Source of the DNA: Bacillota bacterium
GTDB taxonomy: Bacteria; Bacillota; Clostridia; Clostridiales; Clostridiaceae
Direction of reading: 5' to 3'
Length of the DNA: 45,130 nucleotides
Assembly (NCBI GenBank): GCA_023435985.1
Contig: JAEZKY010000086.1
Location: 1-45,130, forward strand
Position numbers and translations under genes: made by a program. This document shows, in pieces, positions 32,502 through 42,408 of this stretch. How positions within the stretch are numbered: position 1 is the stretch's first letter; each line of letters starts with the position of its first letter. The notes under the pieces are model-generated. The model saw only the letters and a program-made list of their open reading frames with translations, did not search any database and had not been told where the DNA came from.

Positions 32502-32650
32502 ATACAGAATCAGTTGCCATTTAATTCCATAATTACTCAAATATTATTCCCTGTTAAGAGCAATAATATACATTATATATTAAATTGCTCATATATAATT
32601 GTTAATTTTTTGTTAACTTTTCTTTTCTTAAATTAATTGTTTATAAAAAA

Positions 32651-32677
32651 AGACTTTAGTGAAAATCACTAAAGTCT
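32651..32677 (-). terminator. Terminator of pfkA-pyk
   Basis: Perfect 11-bp stem AGACTTTAGTG / CACTAAAGTCT with a 5-nt loop, followed on the minus strand by TTTTTTATAA, 30 bp beyond the pyk stop codon. Confidence 0.9.
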
Positions 32678-32706
32678 CTCTATGTACAAAAAGTTAAATT
32701 TTAATC

Positions 32707-34128
32707 TTATTTAACAACATCAACTTTTAATAAGTTAGTTGCTCCAACTTGATCAACAGGTACACCTGCTGCTATTACAACAGTATCTCCTGATTTAACA
32801 AATTCGTGGTTTTTAGCTATTTCAACTGATTTTTCTAACAATTCATCAGTTGATACCATTTTATCAGCAACTATTGCATATACACCCCATGAGAATGCTA
32901 ATTGTCTAGCAACTACTTCATCTGGAGTAACAGCTATAATTGGACATTCTGGTCTACATTGAGAAATTCTCTTTGCAGTTGCTCCTGTTTGAGTTGAAGT
33001 TATCACAGCTGCTGCTTCTAATTCGTTAGCTGCATTACTAGCTGCTCTTGAAATAACTCCTGCAATAGCTGGAACATGTGACTTAGCTTGAGAAACTGCT
33101 ACTTTATACTTTAAAGATTTTTCAGTTTCTTCAGCAATTTTAGCCATTGTAGCTACAGCTTCTACTGGATAATCTCCATTAGCGCTTTCTCCTGATAACA
33201 TTATTCCATCAGTACCATCTAAGATAGCATTAGCAACGTCTGATACTTCTGCTCTTGTTGGTCTTGGATTTCTCATCATAGAATCTAACATTTGAGTTGC
33301 AGTGATAACTGGCTTTCCAGCTTCATTACACTTCTTAATCATCATCTTTTGAACTGCAGGTACTTGTTCTATTGGAATTTCAACTCCCATATCTCCTCTT
33401 GCAACCATTAAAAGATCTGATACTTCTAATATTTCATCTACGTTATCAACACCTTCTTGATTTTCGATCTTTGAGCAGATTAATATTCTTTCTCCGCCGT
33501 TTTCATCAAGAATCTTTCTGATAGTCTTTACGTCCTCTGCTTTTCTTATAAATGAAGCAGCAATCATAGTAACTCCAACTTTACATCCAAAGATTAAATC
33601 TTCCTTATCTTTTTCAGTAAGTGCTGGTAACTTAATAGATACTCCTGGTACGTTAACTCCTTTATGAGTTGCAACAAATCCAGTGTTTTGAACTTCACAC
33701 TTTATAGCATTTCCTTCAACTGATTTTACAGTTAATCCTACTAAACCATCATCTATTAAAATAGTGTTTCCTGGTTTTACGTCCTTTGCTAAGCCTGCAT
33801 AAGTAACAGCACATTTAGTAGTGTCACCAATTACATCCATATCTCCAGCATATACTGTAAATTCTGCACCTTTAGTTAATTCAACTTTCTTTGGTTCGAA
33901 TTTTCCTGTTCTGATTTCTGGTCCTTTAGTATCAAGAATTATAGCGATTTCTCTATTTAATTTCTTTGATAATTCTTTAACCTTTGCAATTCTTCCACCG
34001 TGTTCTTCATGATCTCCATGTGAAAAATTATGTCTTGAAGCATTCATTCCTGCAAGCATAACTTTTTCTAATATTTCAATATCCTCACTTGCTGGACCAA
34101 TAGTACAAATCATTTTAGTTTTTCTCAT
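32707..34128 (-). CDS. pyk: Pyruvate kinase
   Basis: A 473-residue pyruvate kinase, converting PEP and ADP to pyruvate and ATP in glycolysis. N-terminal KTKMICTIGPASED, ASRHNFSHGDHEEH, IILDTKGPEIRTGKF, the catalytic-Lys region LICSKIENQEGVDN, VARGDMGVEIPIEQVPAVQK and ATQMLDSMMRNPRPTRAEVS are all conserved. Length is that of the basic enzyme, without the C-terminal PEP-utilising extension found in Bacillus. It follows pfkA by 71 bp and is probably co-transcribed with it. The ATG has AGAGGAG ten bases upstream. A strong terminator follows. Confidence 0.97.
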   Translation of the reverse strand: MRKTKMICTIGPASEDIEILEKVMLAGMNASRHNFSHGDHEEHGGRIAKVKELSKKLNREIAIILDTKGPEIRTGKFEPKKVELTKGAEFTVYAGDMDVIGDTTKCAVTYAGLAKDVKPGNTILIDDGLVGLTVKSVEGNAIKCEVQNTGFVATHKGVNVPGVSIKLPALTEKDKEDLIFGCKVGVTMIAASFIRKAEDVKTIRKILDENGGERILICSKIENQEGVDNVDEILEVSDLLMVARGDMGVEIPIEQVPAVQKMMIKKCNEAGKPVITATQMLDSMMRNPRPTRAEVSDVANAILDGTDGIMLSGESANGDYPVEAVATMAKIAEETEKSLKYKVAVSQAKSHVPAIAGVISRAASNAANELEAAAVITSTQTGATAKRISQCRPECPIIAVTPDEVVARQLAFSWGVYAIVADKMVSTDELLEKSVEIAKNHEFVKSGDTVVIAAGVPVDQVGATNLLKVDVVK

Positions 34129-34199
34129 TAAACTAACACTCCTCTTTCTTGGATTAATTTATAGAATTTATATAAATAAACTATAAGCTAAATAAACTA

Positions 34200-35156
34200 T
34201 TATGATAATATTTGAGCCACATCATATAACTCTTTATCAAATTTACTTTCCATGTCTAGAGCTTCATCTATATCTTGGTCTATTATTTGATTATTTTTAA
34301 TTCCTATTACTCTTGAAGTTTTTCCTTCTAGTAGTACTTCTATAGCTTTTGCTCCCATTCTTGAAGCTAATAGTCTATCTGTAGCTGAAGGACTTCCACC
34401 TCTTTGAATATGACCTAAGATTGTTGCTCTTGCTTCAATTCCTGTTATTTCTTCAACATACTTTGCAAGTTCAAATGCTCCACCAATTCCTTCTGCAAGA
34501 ATTATTAAGTTATGCATCTTTCCTCTATTTTTTCCTTCTAAAATAGTTTTGCAAAGTTCATCTCTGTCAAAGTCCATTTCTGGAATTATAATTGCTTCTG
34601 CTCCACCACAAATACCTGCATATAAAGATAAGTCTCCGCAATCTCTTCCCATAACTTCTACAATTGAAACTCTTTCATGTGAAGTTGAAGTATCTCTGAT
34701 TTTATTTATAGCATCTACTACAGTATTTAATGCTGTATCAAAGCCTAAAGTAAAATCTGTATAAGCTAAATCATTGTCTATAGTTCCTGGAAGACCTATT
34801 GTCTTTATTCCAAGCTTTGATAATAATTTTGCTCCTGTAAATGATCCATCTCCACCTATAACTACTAATGCTTCTATTCCGTAGGCTTGAAGTATTTTAG
34901 CAGCTTTTTTTCTAACTTCTTCATTCTTGAATTCAGGACATCTAGCAGTTCTTAAGATAGTTCCACCTCTTTGGATTATATCAGATACAGAGTTTCTATC
35001 CATCTTGAATAATTCTCCGTTGATTAATCCACTATATCCTCTTTGTACACCCATAACTTCAATTCCATTATAAAGTGCAGTTCTTACTACCGCTCTAATT
35101 GCAGCATTCATTCCTGGTGCATCTCCACCACTTGTTAACACAGCTATCTTTTTCAT
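34200..35156 (-). CDS. pfkA: ATP-dependent 6-phosphofructokinase
   Basis: A 318-residue phosphofructokinase, making fructose 1,6-bisphosphate from fructose 6-phosphate. Conserved motifs are AVLTSGGDAPGMNAAIRAVV (ATP site), GGDGSFTGAKLL, GLPGTIDNDLAYTD (catalytic Asp region), VEVMGRDCGDL, and GHIQRGGSPSATDR. GGDGS favours ATP rather than pyrophosphate. I start at MKKIAVL, whose ATG follows AAGGAGGAAATATATATT; the open frame extends 19 codons upstream without a good site. It heads the pfkA-pyk operon, with a sigma-A promoter at 35244-35272. Confidence 0.97.
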   Translation of the reverse strand: MKKIAVLTSGGDAPGMNAAIRAVVRTALYNGIEVMGVQRGYSGLINGELFKMDRNSVSDIIQRGGTILRTARCPEFKNEEVRKKAAKILQAYGIEALVVIGGDGSFTGAKLLSKLGIKTIGLPGTIDNDLAYTDFTLGFDTALNTVVDAINKIRDTSTSHERVSIVEVMGRDCGDLSLYAGICGGAEAIIIPEMDFDRDELCKTILEGKNRGKMHNLIILAEGIGGAFELAKYVEEITGIEARATILGHIQRGGSPSATDRLLASRMGAKAIEVLLEGKTSRVIGIKNNQIIDQDIDEALDMESKFDKELYDVAQILS

Positions 35157-35614
35157 AATATATATTTCCTCCTTAAATACCTTTAAGGGACCTTTGGAGA
35201 CCCTTATGTACATAATTTAACCATTTTTCATTAACCAAGATTAATTGTACATAAAATTTACTGAATTATCAATCACATTTAACCAATTTCTGATATAATT
35301 CTGAAATAATTGTCTTAATTTTATGAAAAGTTTTATATCTTGAATAATTTATTTATTTTCCTATTTATTTTTATACATATTATCCATAATTTCTACCATT
35401 TCATAAATTTATATACAAATACTTTAAAATATATTAACTATTTTTCAGATAACAATATTATTATATGTGAATTTAATCACTCCTTCTATTATAACCAATA
35501 ATCGATAAATTTATATAAATTATTATTATTTTTGCCATATTAATTTTTGTAATATTTTTCATTTACATATTTGATATAATGTAGCTATTTATTAGCTATT
35601 AATTTATAATTTAT
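35157..35614. other. Intergenic region, dnaE 3' end to pfkA
   Basis: 458 bp, very AT-rich. It contains the pfkA promoter (35244-35272) and the pfkA leader with a short AAGGG ... CCCTT hairpin around 35183-35206. Nothing else is recognised; no clear dnaE terminator was found. Confidence 0.6.
35244..35272 (-). promoter_or_regulatory. Sigma-A promoter of pfkA-pyk
   Basis: On the minus strand TTGATA (35267-35272) and TACAAT (35244-35249), exactly 17 bp apart, about 85 bp upstream of the start codon. Confidence 0.7.
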
Positions 35615-38600
35615 TTATAAATCTACTACTTTAACATTTTCTTCTCCTAATGTTTCTCTAAGCAATGTTGTAACGTCACTATTTAATGACACCCATCGAT
35701 CTCTTGGGACTCTAAATTTTTGTTTTCCCTTATTCTCAAATATATAAATAGGCGTATCTCCCAGATAATCTGAAACTAATATTTCCTTAAGCCTCTTATT
35801 TAACGCTTTAGCTGCTATTGTATCCTCAACTCTTAAATATATTTTTGAGTTATTCACCTTTTCTAAAGGTTCTATACTTTCACATATAAGCTTAGGCTGT
35901 TCATCTTCCTTTAAACTTAAACGACCTTTTATTATTACTAAACTGTCTGTCACGCAGAGTAATTTAACTTTTTCTAATGTTTTAGGAAAGACTATTACTT
36001 CTATTGTCCCTGTTAAATCCTCAAGGGTTAAAAATGCCATTATTGAATTATTTCTTGTTATTTTTTGATTAACACTTGCGAGAATTCCTCCAAGAATCAC
36101 CCTATCATTATCCTGCAGAGTATCCTCTCTATTAAATATAGTAACCTCTGGCATATCAGCTTCTAATACATCATCAAGGGTTTCTTGTCCAATGAATATC
36201 TTGGATATTTCATTTGTAGTCTGCATCTTTAAGCTTTGAGCATAATCATCCAAAGGATGCCCTGTAATATAAAGTCCAGTCATTTCTTTTTCCATGGCTA
36301 GCAAGTTTCGTTTATCAAACTCTTTAATATTAGGATAATTAACCTCTGGATTCTTTAATTCCTCGCTTGCAAACAAACTTATTTGCCCATCAATATTTCT
36401 TCTCTTATCACTTGATATATTATCAATCAACTTCTCATGAACTGCCAGCATCTTTGATCTAAAAACATCAAAGTCATCTAAAGCTCCTGCTTTTATTAAA
36501 CATTCAACTGCACGTTTATTTATTGATGATGTATCCATTTTATTTATAAAGTCTACAAGAGATTCAAATTTTCCCTTTTCTTCTCTTGCTTTTACTATGC
36601 CGTCTACAACATTAGCTCCAACATTTTTTATGGCAGCCATACCAAACCTAATTTTATCTCCCTTAACTGTAAATCTCGAATAACTTTCATTTATATTAGG
36701 AGGTAAAACTTGTATTCCTAAGCTTTCTGCTATTCCAATATAATGAGCTACCTTCTCGCTTATTCCCATAATTGAGTTAAGCATGGCTGCAATCATTTCT
36801 ACAGGATAATACCTCATAAGATATGCCGTCTGATACCCTACAACTGCATAAGCTGCTGCGTGAGACTTATTAAATGCATAAGATGCAAAGTCCATCATTG
36901 AGTCAAAAATCTTATTAGCTGCGTCTTCTGAAATACCATTCCTTATGCATCCAGGCACTACTACTTCACCATTCTCAATAATACCATGAATAAAATTCTT
37001 TCTTTCCTCTTCCATGACCTTGTGCTTTTTCTTTGACATAGCTCTTCTAACCATGTCACTTCGTCCCATAGAATATCCTGCTAGATCTCTAACCGCCTGC
37101 ATTACTTGTTCCTGATATACTAAGCATCCATAAGTTACTTTTAATATTGGTTCTAACTCTTGAGTCAGATAAGTAGCTTTTTCTGGATTTCTCTTTCCCT
37201 CTATATATCTTGGTATTTCAGCCATTGGGCCTGGTCTATACAGAGAGATTCCCGCAATTATATCCTCAAAGGAATCAGGCTTTAATTCTTTCATAAATGA
37301 AGTCATTCCTGGTGATTCTAACTGGAATACACCGGCTGTATTGCCTTCTCCAATCATCTTATAAATTTCTTCATCTTCAAAATCTATCTTGTCTAAATCT
37401 ACATCTGTTCCTCTATTTTCCTTAATCATTTTAATAGCATCATTCATAACAGTTAATGTTCTGAGTCCCAAGAAGTCCATTTTGAGTAATCCAAGCTCTT
37501 CTAAAGTATTCATACCAAATTGAGTTACTATCATTTCATCATTCTTCTGTAGTGGTACATATTCAACCAAAGGTTTTGAAGCAATAACTACTCCTGCTGC
37601 ATGAGTTGATGAGTGCCTTGGCAGCCCTTCTAAGTCCATAGAAACATCTATTAGGGTTTTCACCCTTTCATCAGTATCATAAGCTAATTTAAGCTCTGGA
37701 TTTAAATCTAAAGCCTTTTCTATAGTTATTCCAAGCATTGTTGGTATCATCTTAGCAATTCTATCAACTTCAGCATAACTATAATTCATAGCTCTTCCTA
37801 CGTCTCTTATACATAATCTTGCCGCCATTGTACCGAAAGTTATTATCTGCGAAACATTATTTACTCCATACTTTTCAACAACATAATCAATAACTTCTTC
37901 TCTTCTCTCATAACAGAAGTCACTATCAATATCGGGCATTGATACTCTTTCCGGATTTAAGAAACGCTCAAAGATTAAGCTATATTTAATAGGATCTATT
38001 TTAGTAATTCCAAGTGTATACGCTACTATTGAGCCGGCTGCAGATCCTCTACCTGGGCCTGTTGGTATTCCACTTTCATATGAAAATCTAATAAAATCCC
38101 AAACAATTAAAAAGTAATCAACATACCCCATCTGTTTGATTACACCCAGTTCATACTCTAGTCTGTCAACAAATTCCTTAGCCGCTTCAAACTTTTCTGT
38201 AAGTTCATTAATTTCATTATAGTTTAAGTCTTTATTTCTTATATTTTCAAATACATCATATCTTTCTATAAGTCCTTTGTAACAAGTATCTCTTAAATAC
38301 TCATATGGATCCTGACCTTCTTCTAGAGGAAATTTAGGCAGCTTGGATTCATGGAATTTATAGTCATAATCACATTCTTCTGAAATCTTAACAGTATTCT
38401 CTAAGGCTTCTGGTATATAAGAAAACATATCCCACATTTCTTCTGCTGATTTCAAATAAAATTGGTCTGAAGGATATCTTCTCCTATGCGGATCATCTAC
38501 AGTTTTAGCTGTTTGTATACACATTAAAATATCATGAGATTTAGAATCTTCTTTCTTTATGTAGTGAACGTCATTGGTTGCTATTAATGGTATACCTGTT

Positions 38601-39187
38601 TCCTCTGCTAGTTTAATATTCTCCTCATTTACTTTTTGCTGCTCTTCCATACCATGATTCTGCAACTCAATGTAAAAATCCCCATTAAATATTTCTTTAT
38701 ATATTAAGGCTGTCTCCTTAGCCTTTTCGTAGTTATCTTTAAGGTGATATGACTGTACTTCCCCCCCTAAACATGCACTTAATGCAATTAATCCTTCACT
38801 ATGCTTTCTTAGGTAATCATGATCAATTCTTGGTTTATAATAAAACCCTTCTATTGATGCTGTTGACACTATTTTCATTAAGTTTTCATATCCAGTTTGA
38901 TTCTTAACTAATAAAACTAAATGGTAGGTTGAGTTTTCCTTATCTGGCTGCTTTATGTGCCTAGATTTAGGCACTACATATACTTCACATCCCAAAATGG
39001 GCTTTATATCATTTTCCTTTGCTGCTTTATAAAAATCTACAAGCCCATATAAAACTCCATGGTCAGTTATGGCAATACTCTTCATTCCGAGTTCTTTTGC
39101 CCTTTTCATGAGATTTTTTATTTTACCCGATCCATCTAACAAACTATATTCTGTATGTAAATGTAGATGTACAAATTCCTTTTCCAC
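35615..39187 (-). CDS. dnaE: DNA polymerase III alpha subunit, DnaE type
   Basis: A 1190-residue C-family replicative polymerase. Order: PHP domain (FVHLHLHTEYSLLDGSGKI, AITDHGVLYG), polymerase palm with TGPGRGSAAGSIVAYTLGI and the metal-binding PDIDSDF, fingers with YRPGPMAEIPRYIEGKRNP, helix-hairpin-helix and tau-binding regions, then an OB-fold (VILGGILASVNQK). There is no embedded 3'-5' exonuclease, so it is DnaE rather than PolC. I start at the GTG of VEKEFVHLH, seven bases after AAAGGGGGG. The frame continues 13 codons upstream through that site. The upstream sequence contains a related inverted repeat (39205-39217 / 39226-39238). Confidence 0.96.
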   Translation of the reverse strand: MEKEFVHLHLHTEYSLLDGSGKIKNLMKRAKELGMKSIAITDHGVLYGLVDFYKAAKENDIKPILGCEVYVVPKSRHIKQPDKENSTYHLVLLVKNQTGYENLMKIVSTASIEGFYYKPRIDHDYLRKHSEGLIALSACLGGEVQSYHLKDNYEKAKETALIYKEIFNGDFYIELQNHGMEEQQKVNEENIKLAEETGIPLIATNDVHYIKKEDSKSHDILMCIQTAKTVDDPHRRRYPSDQFYLKSAEEMWDMFSYIPEALENTVKISEECDYDYKFHESKLPKFPLEEGQDPYEYLRDTCYKGLIERYDVFENIRNKDLNYNEINELTEKFEAAKEFVDRLEYELGVIKQMGYVDYFLIVWDFIRFSYESGIPTGPGRGSAAGSIVAYTLGITKIDPIKYSLIFERFLNPERVSMPDIDSDFCYERREEVIDYVVEKYGVNNVSQIITFGTMAARLCIRDVGRAMNYSYAEVDRIAKMIPTMLGITIEKALDLNPELKLAYDTDERVKTLIDVSMDLEGLPRHSSTHAAGVVIASKPLVEYVPLQKNDEMIVTQFGMNTLEELGLLKMDFLGLRTLTVMNDAIKMIKENRGTDVDLDKIDFEDEEIYKMIGEGNTAGVFQLESPGMTSFMKELKPDSFEDIIAGISLYRPGPMAEIPRYIEGKRNPEKATYLTQELEPILKVTYGCLVYQEQVMQAVRDLAGYSMGRSDMVRRAMSKKKHKVMEEERKNFIHGIIENGEVVVPGCIRNGISEDAANKIFDSMMDFASYAFNKSHAAAYAVVGYQTAYLMRYYPVEMIAAMLNSIMGISEKVAHYIGIAESLGIQVLPPNINESYSRFTVKGDKIRFGMAAIKNVGANVVDGIVKAREEKGKFESLVDFINKMDTSSINKRAVECLIKAGALDDFDVFRSKMLAVHEKLIDNISSDKRRNIDGQISLFASEELKNPEVNYPNIKEFDKRNLLAMEKEMTGLYITGHPLDDYAQSLKMQTTNEISKIFIGQETLDDVLEADMPEVTIFNREDTLQDNDRVILGGILASVNQKITRNNSIMAFLTLEDLTGTIEVIVFPKTLEKVKLLCVTDSLVIIKGRLSLKEDEQPKLICESIEPLEKVNNSKIYLRVEDTIAAKALNKRLKEILVSDYLGDTPIYIFENKGKQKFRVPRDRWVSLNSDVTTLLRETLGEENVKVVDL

Positions 39188-39590
39188 GTGAGTCCCCCCT
39201 TTGTCAGTTAACTGTTGAAAGTTCACAATTAACAGTTGTGGATAAAATATCTTTGCAATTTTCTAATATATCTTATTTTTAAGTTTTAGCTGTCTATAAC
39301 TGTTATCTTCTAAAATACATTTATCAATAACTTATTTAAAATTATCTGCTCCTTAATTATAACAATCTGGCTCTATTTTTTATACAATTTTATACGAAAA
39401 ACAGCAGCTGAACTATGTTTTTATACAATCAACCGCCGTTAAACTTATTATTTATTCTCTTACTCTCTAATTAATGCATATTTTTTATTTCTTTAGTTGT
39501 CTATATATTAATTATTATAGCCTACCTAAAAAAACTTTAAAACATTCCTAATTCTAATTTCTATTCCAAATATAATATTTAAATTTATAT
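39188..39590. other. Intergenic region upstream of dnaE
   Basis: 403 bp. Next to the dnaE ribosome binding site are two imperfectly complementary 13-bp arms (CAGTTAACTGTTG and CAATTAACAGTTG), a type of palindromic repeat common in clostridial genomes. The remainder is AT-rich with no gene or strong hairpin. Confidence 0.55.
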
Positions 39591-39875
39591 TTAAAAATCT
39601 AATGTTTTACTTCCTTCCAAATATGGCCCTATAACCTTCTTTACTTTTTCCACATGAAATTCATTCACATCATATGCCAAATAATCTTCTTTGTTATCAA
39701 ATCTTGTTATTAGACCTATATCGTAGCTTCTGTCGCTTCTTACTACATCCACACCTACTTCTAGATGCTTTAGTTCTTCAACTTTTCCATTCATAGATAA
39801 TAATGTTTTTGCTACAAATTCCAAGTTTTCTGTAGTTGATTCCTTCAATTTAAATAATACAATGTGTGTAAACAT
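39591..39875 (-). CDS. Dabb-domain (stress-responsive alpha/beta barrel) protein
   Basis: A 94-residue single-domain protein of the Dabb family: MFTHIVLFKLKESTTENLE, the central LEVGVDVVRSDRSYDIGLIT and DYLAYDVNEFHVEKVKKVIG, with the conserved His in NEFHVE. These small dimeric ferredoxin-fold proteins have varied or unknown roles. I start at MFTHIV, which has GCAGGGA upstream; a TTG seven codons earlier has no site. It lies alone between whiA and dnaE. Confidence 0.85.
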   Translation of the reverse strand: MFTHIVLFKLKESTTENLEFVAKTLLSMNGKVEELKHLEVGVDVVRSDRSYDIGLITRFDNKEDYLAYDVNEFHVEKVKKVIGPYLEGSKTLDF

Positions 39876-40059
39876 ATTTATCCCTGCTTTCTTCAATTAT
39901 AAATTAACAGTACATATTTAACACTTATAGATAAGCAATCTTAAAACTAACTCTATACTTTGGGATATATTCTACACCAGAAACAACAAAATACCCTTCT
40001 TTCAATGAGCTACCACATAAGTATGATTTCTATAATTGTTAAGATGATAACTGTCTGAA

Positions 40060-41007
40060 TTATTTACTTGTTCTTAATTCCTCGGCTATTTTTTCTATCT
40101 TTCTTAATCTATGATTTATTCCTGACTTCCCAACCGGTGGATTTAACATTTCTCCTAATTCCTTCAATGATTCATCTGGATAATTTAATCTTAACTCTGC
40201 AATTTCTCGCAAATTATCAGGCAACCTTTGAAGCCCTATTTGGGACTGTATTAATTTTATGCTTTCTACTTGCCTTACAGCTGCATTTACTGTTTTTGAA
40301 AGATTTGCAGTTTCACAGTTAACAAGCCGGTTAACATTGTTTCTCATTTCCTTCATTATTCTTATATTCTCAATTTCTAATAGAGAGGAATGAGCTCCAA
40401 TAACATTAAGTAAGTCTACAATTTGTTCTCCTTCTTTAATGTATACTATAAAGCTGTTTTTTCTTTGTATTACTTTAGAATTTAAATCAAATGTATTAAC
40501 TAAATTGGATAGATCTCTAGCATACTCTTCACTATGAGTTACAAATTCTAAGTGGTAAGTCTTTTCGGGATTGCTTATACTTCCTCCACCTATAAATGCC
40601 CCTCTTATATATGCTTTTTTTATATCATCATCTTTAAATATATGATCTTCTATTCTATAATCCAAACTCATTATTCCATCGATTTCTTTGAGTATACCAG
40701 TTTCACTTAACAGCCCTCTTACACCCATTTCTTCTGAAATCACTACCATATAAATATTATTCTTTTTTAATGAATTACTTTTCTTAACCATTAATTTTGA
40801 ATGAATATCAAAATGATCTTTTAAAAGTGTAAAAATCAATCTAGCACTAGCTGGATTTTCCGTGGTCATTTTAAAACTTAATCCACTTCCACTAAAAGCT
40901 AATGTGCCACTAACCTTCATTATAGCTGATATTTCTGCTAAGGCTTCCTCCTTAGAAATATCTACATATCTACATACTTCTCCTTTAACTTTAGATGAAA
41001 ATGACAT
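40060..41007 (-). CDS. whiA: WhiA DNA-binding protein
   Basis: A 315-residue WhiA protein. It has an N-terminal LAGLIDADG-homing-endonuclease-like fold with KKAYIRGAFIGGGSISNPEK and YHLEFVTHSEEYARDL, and a C-terminal helix-turn-helix with LRLNYPDESLKELGEMLNPP and VGKSGINHRLRKIEKIA. In Streptomyces it is a sporulation regulator; in Firmicutes it affects cell division and chromosome segregation. It is the last gene of the conserved rapZ-yvcK-whiA operon, 48 bp after yvcK. The ATG follows GGAAGGAAACGAA. Confidence 0.95.
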   Translation of the reverse strand: MSFSSKVKGEVCRYVDISKEEALAEISAIMKVSGTLAFSGSGLSFKMTTENPASARLIFTLLKDHFDIHSKLMVKKSNSLKKNNIYMVVISEEMGVRGLLSETGILKEIDGIMSLDYRIEDHIFKDDDIKKAYIRGAFIGGGSISNPEKTYHLEFVTHSEEYARDLSNLVNTFDLNSKVIQRKNSFIVYIKEGEQIVDLLNVIGAHSSLLEIENIRIMKEMRNNVNRLVNCETANLSKTVNAAVRQVESIKLIQSQIGLQRLPDNLREIAELRLNYPDESLKELGEMLNPPVGKSGINHRLRKIEKIAEELRTSK

Positions 41008-41055
41008 TTCGTTTCCTTCCTTACCTTAAGTATTATGATTCAATTGATAATTGCA

Positions 41056-42408
41056 TCAATCCATTGCCTGCCCTTTTTCTTCTCTTATTCTTTCTTTAAT
41101 ACGCTGTGATAAATACATATATTCTATAATCTTCTTTTTATCATATAGCAGTTTCTTTTCCATGATTGTGTCTGCTAATATTTCTGCTAATTTATCAGAA
41201 TCGTGTTTTACTAATCCATTTTTTATTTTTACTAAATCCTCACCAACTATTTTTATACCTAAACTTATTATATCTTCTCTATCTAATTTAACAAGTTCAG
41301 CTCCATCTTTTTGATATTTTTCTTTCAGCTCATCGTTAATTTCACCCGTATTGGCAATTACATAATCTACAATATCTCTTCCACCATATTTTAATAAAAC
41401 CTTTAAGTGATCAGATACCTTAAAGCCTGTGGTTTCTCCTGGCTGAGTCATTATATTAGATATATAAATTTTAACAGCATCACTTTTTCTTACAGCCCTT
41501 GCAATATCTTTAACTAGCAAATTAGATGTTATACTTGTGTATAAACTTCCTGGTCCCATAACTATAGCATCTGCTTCCTTTAATGCCTCCAGCGCTTCTG
41601 GAAGTGCCTTTGCGTTTTCTGGAACTATACTTAATTCTTCTATTCTAGAATTTTGCTCAATAGCTTCTTCTGGAATCTGAGATTCACCTTGTACTATATT
41701 CCCATTTTGAAGTTTTGCAACTAACTGCATATTATCAAGTGTAACCGGTATAACTTTACCTGTTACTGCAAGTACTGAACTCATTTTTTGAACTGCTTCT
41801 TCAAAATTATCAGATATACCCGCCATAGCTGCCAAAAATAAATTCCCAAAGCTTTGATTTTTTAATCTTCCATCTGCAAACCTATATTGAAGCAAGTCTT
41901 CCATTATAGGTTCAGTATCAGCTAGTGCCAAAATACAGTTTCTTATATCTCCTGGTGGAAGCATGCCTAAATCTTCTCTTAAATCTCCAGAACCACCGCC
42001 ATCATCTCCAACAGTTACAATTGCTGTAATGTTTGATGTATAGTACTTAAGCCCTCTAAGCATTGTTGAAAGACCTGTTCCTCCACCAATTACAACTATT
42101 TTTGGACCTTTTACTAATAATCGTTTTTCATATATTAAACTCTCAATTTTTCTACTATCTAAAGATATTTTTAGATAACCTCTATTTACCAAAGCGATTA
42201 TAGATCTCATAATTTCCGTAACCGAAATATATAAAACAAACACGCCTGTAATATTCAAAGATATATAAAAGATTAAGTAATACCAATTATACACCCTATG
42301 ATTTGCAAGTTCAGTAAAACCAAATGCTATTAGCAATATGCCAAAAAATCCGAATGCTAACCACCTTTTTACTTTAATTCCTACTTTAAGCCAGTCGCGT
42401 ATCCTCAT
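41056..42408 (-). CDS. yvcK: YvcK/CofD-like gluconeogenesis factor with N-terminal membrane segments
   Basis: A 450-residue protein of the YvcK family (CofD-like fold). Two TM helices (about 17-33 and 42-66) precede the soluble domain, which starts GPKIVVIGGGTGLSTMLRGL and has TVGDDGGGSGDLREDLGMLP, PGDIRNCILALAD, YRFADGRLKNQSFGNLFLAA and AIVMGPGSLYTSITSNLLV. B. subtilis YvcK binds UDP-sugars and is needed on gluconeogenic carbon sources. The membrane anchor is a clostridial variant of the family. The start ATG overlaps the rapZ stop by four bases (ATGA) and has AAAGGAG inside rapZ. Confidence 0.95.
   Translation of the reverse strand: MRIRDWLKVGIKVKRWLAFGFFGILLIAFGFTELANHRVYNWYYLIFYISLNITGVFVLYISVTEIMRSIIALVNRGYLKISLDSRKIESLIYEKRLLVKGPKIVVIGGGTGLSTMLRGLKYYTSNITAIVTVGDDGGGSGDLREDLGMLPPGDIRNCILALADTEPIMEDLLQYRFADGRLKNQSFGNLFLAAMAGISDNFEEAVQKMSSVLAVTGKVIPVTLDNMQLVAKLQNGNIVQGESQIPEEAIEQNSRIEELSIVPENAKALPEALEALKEADAIVMGPGSLYTSITSNLLVKDIARAVRKSDAVKIYISNIMTQPGETTGFKVSDHLKVLLKYGGRDIVDYVIANTGEINDELKEKYQKDGAELVKLDREDIISLGIKIVGEDLVKIKNGLVKHDSDKLAEILADTIMEKKLLYDKKKIIEYMYLSQRIKERIREEKGQAMD

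Larger units (their letters stand above)
32421..32570 (-). ncRNA. Candidate small RNA between pyk and rlmD
   Basis: On the minus strand TTAACA (32600-32605) and TAATAT (32577-32582), 17 bp apart, form a plausible promoter downstream of the pyk terminator. About 150 nt further is a second intrinsic terminator with no gene between. The transcript would contain the palindromic repeat copy. Purely architectural evidence. Confidence 0.25.
32298..32706. other. Intergenic region between pyk and rlmD with two terminators
   Basis: 409 bp, all downstream of pyk on the minus strand. It holds the pyk terminator (32651-32677), a possible promoter (32577-32605), an imperfect 33-bp palindrome at 32558-32590 (GAGCAAT ... 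ATTGCTC), a copy of the dispersed palindromic repeat (32442-32501) and a second terminator (32423-32438). This layout could house a small RNA. Confidence 0.5.
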
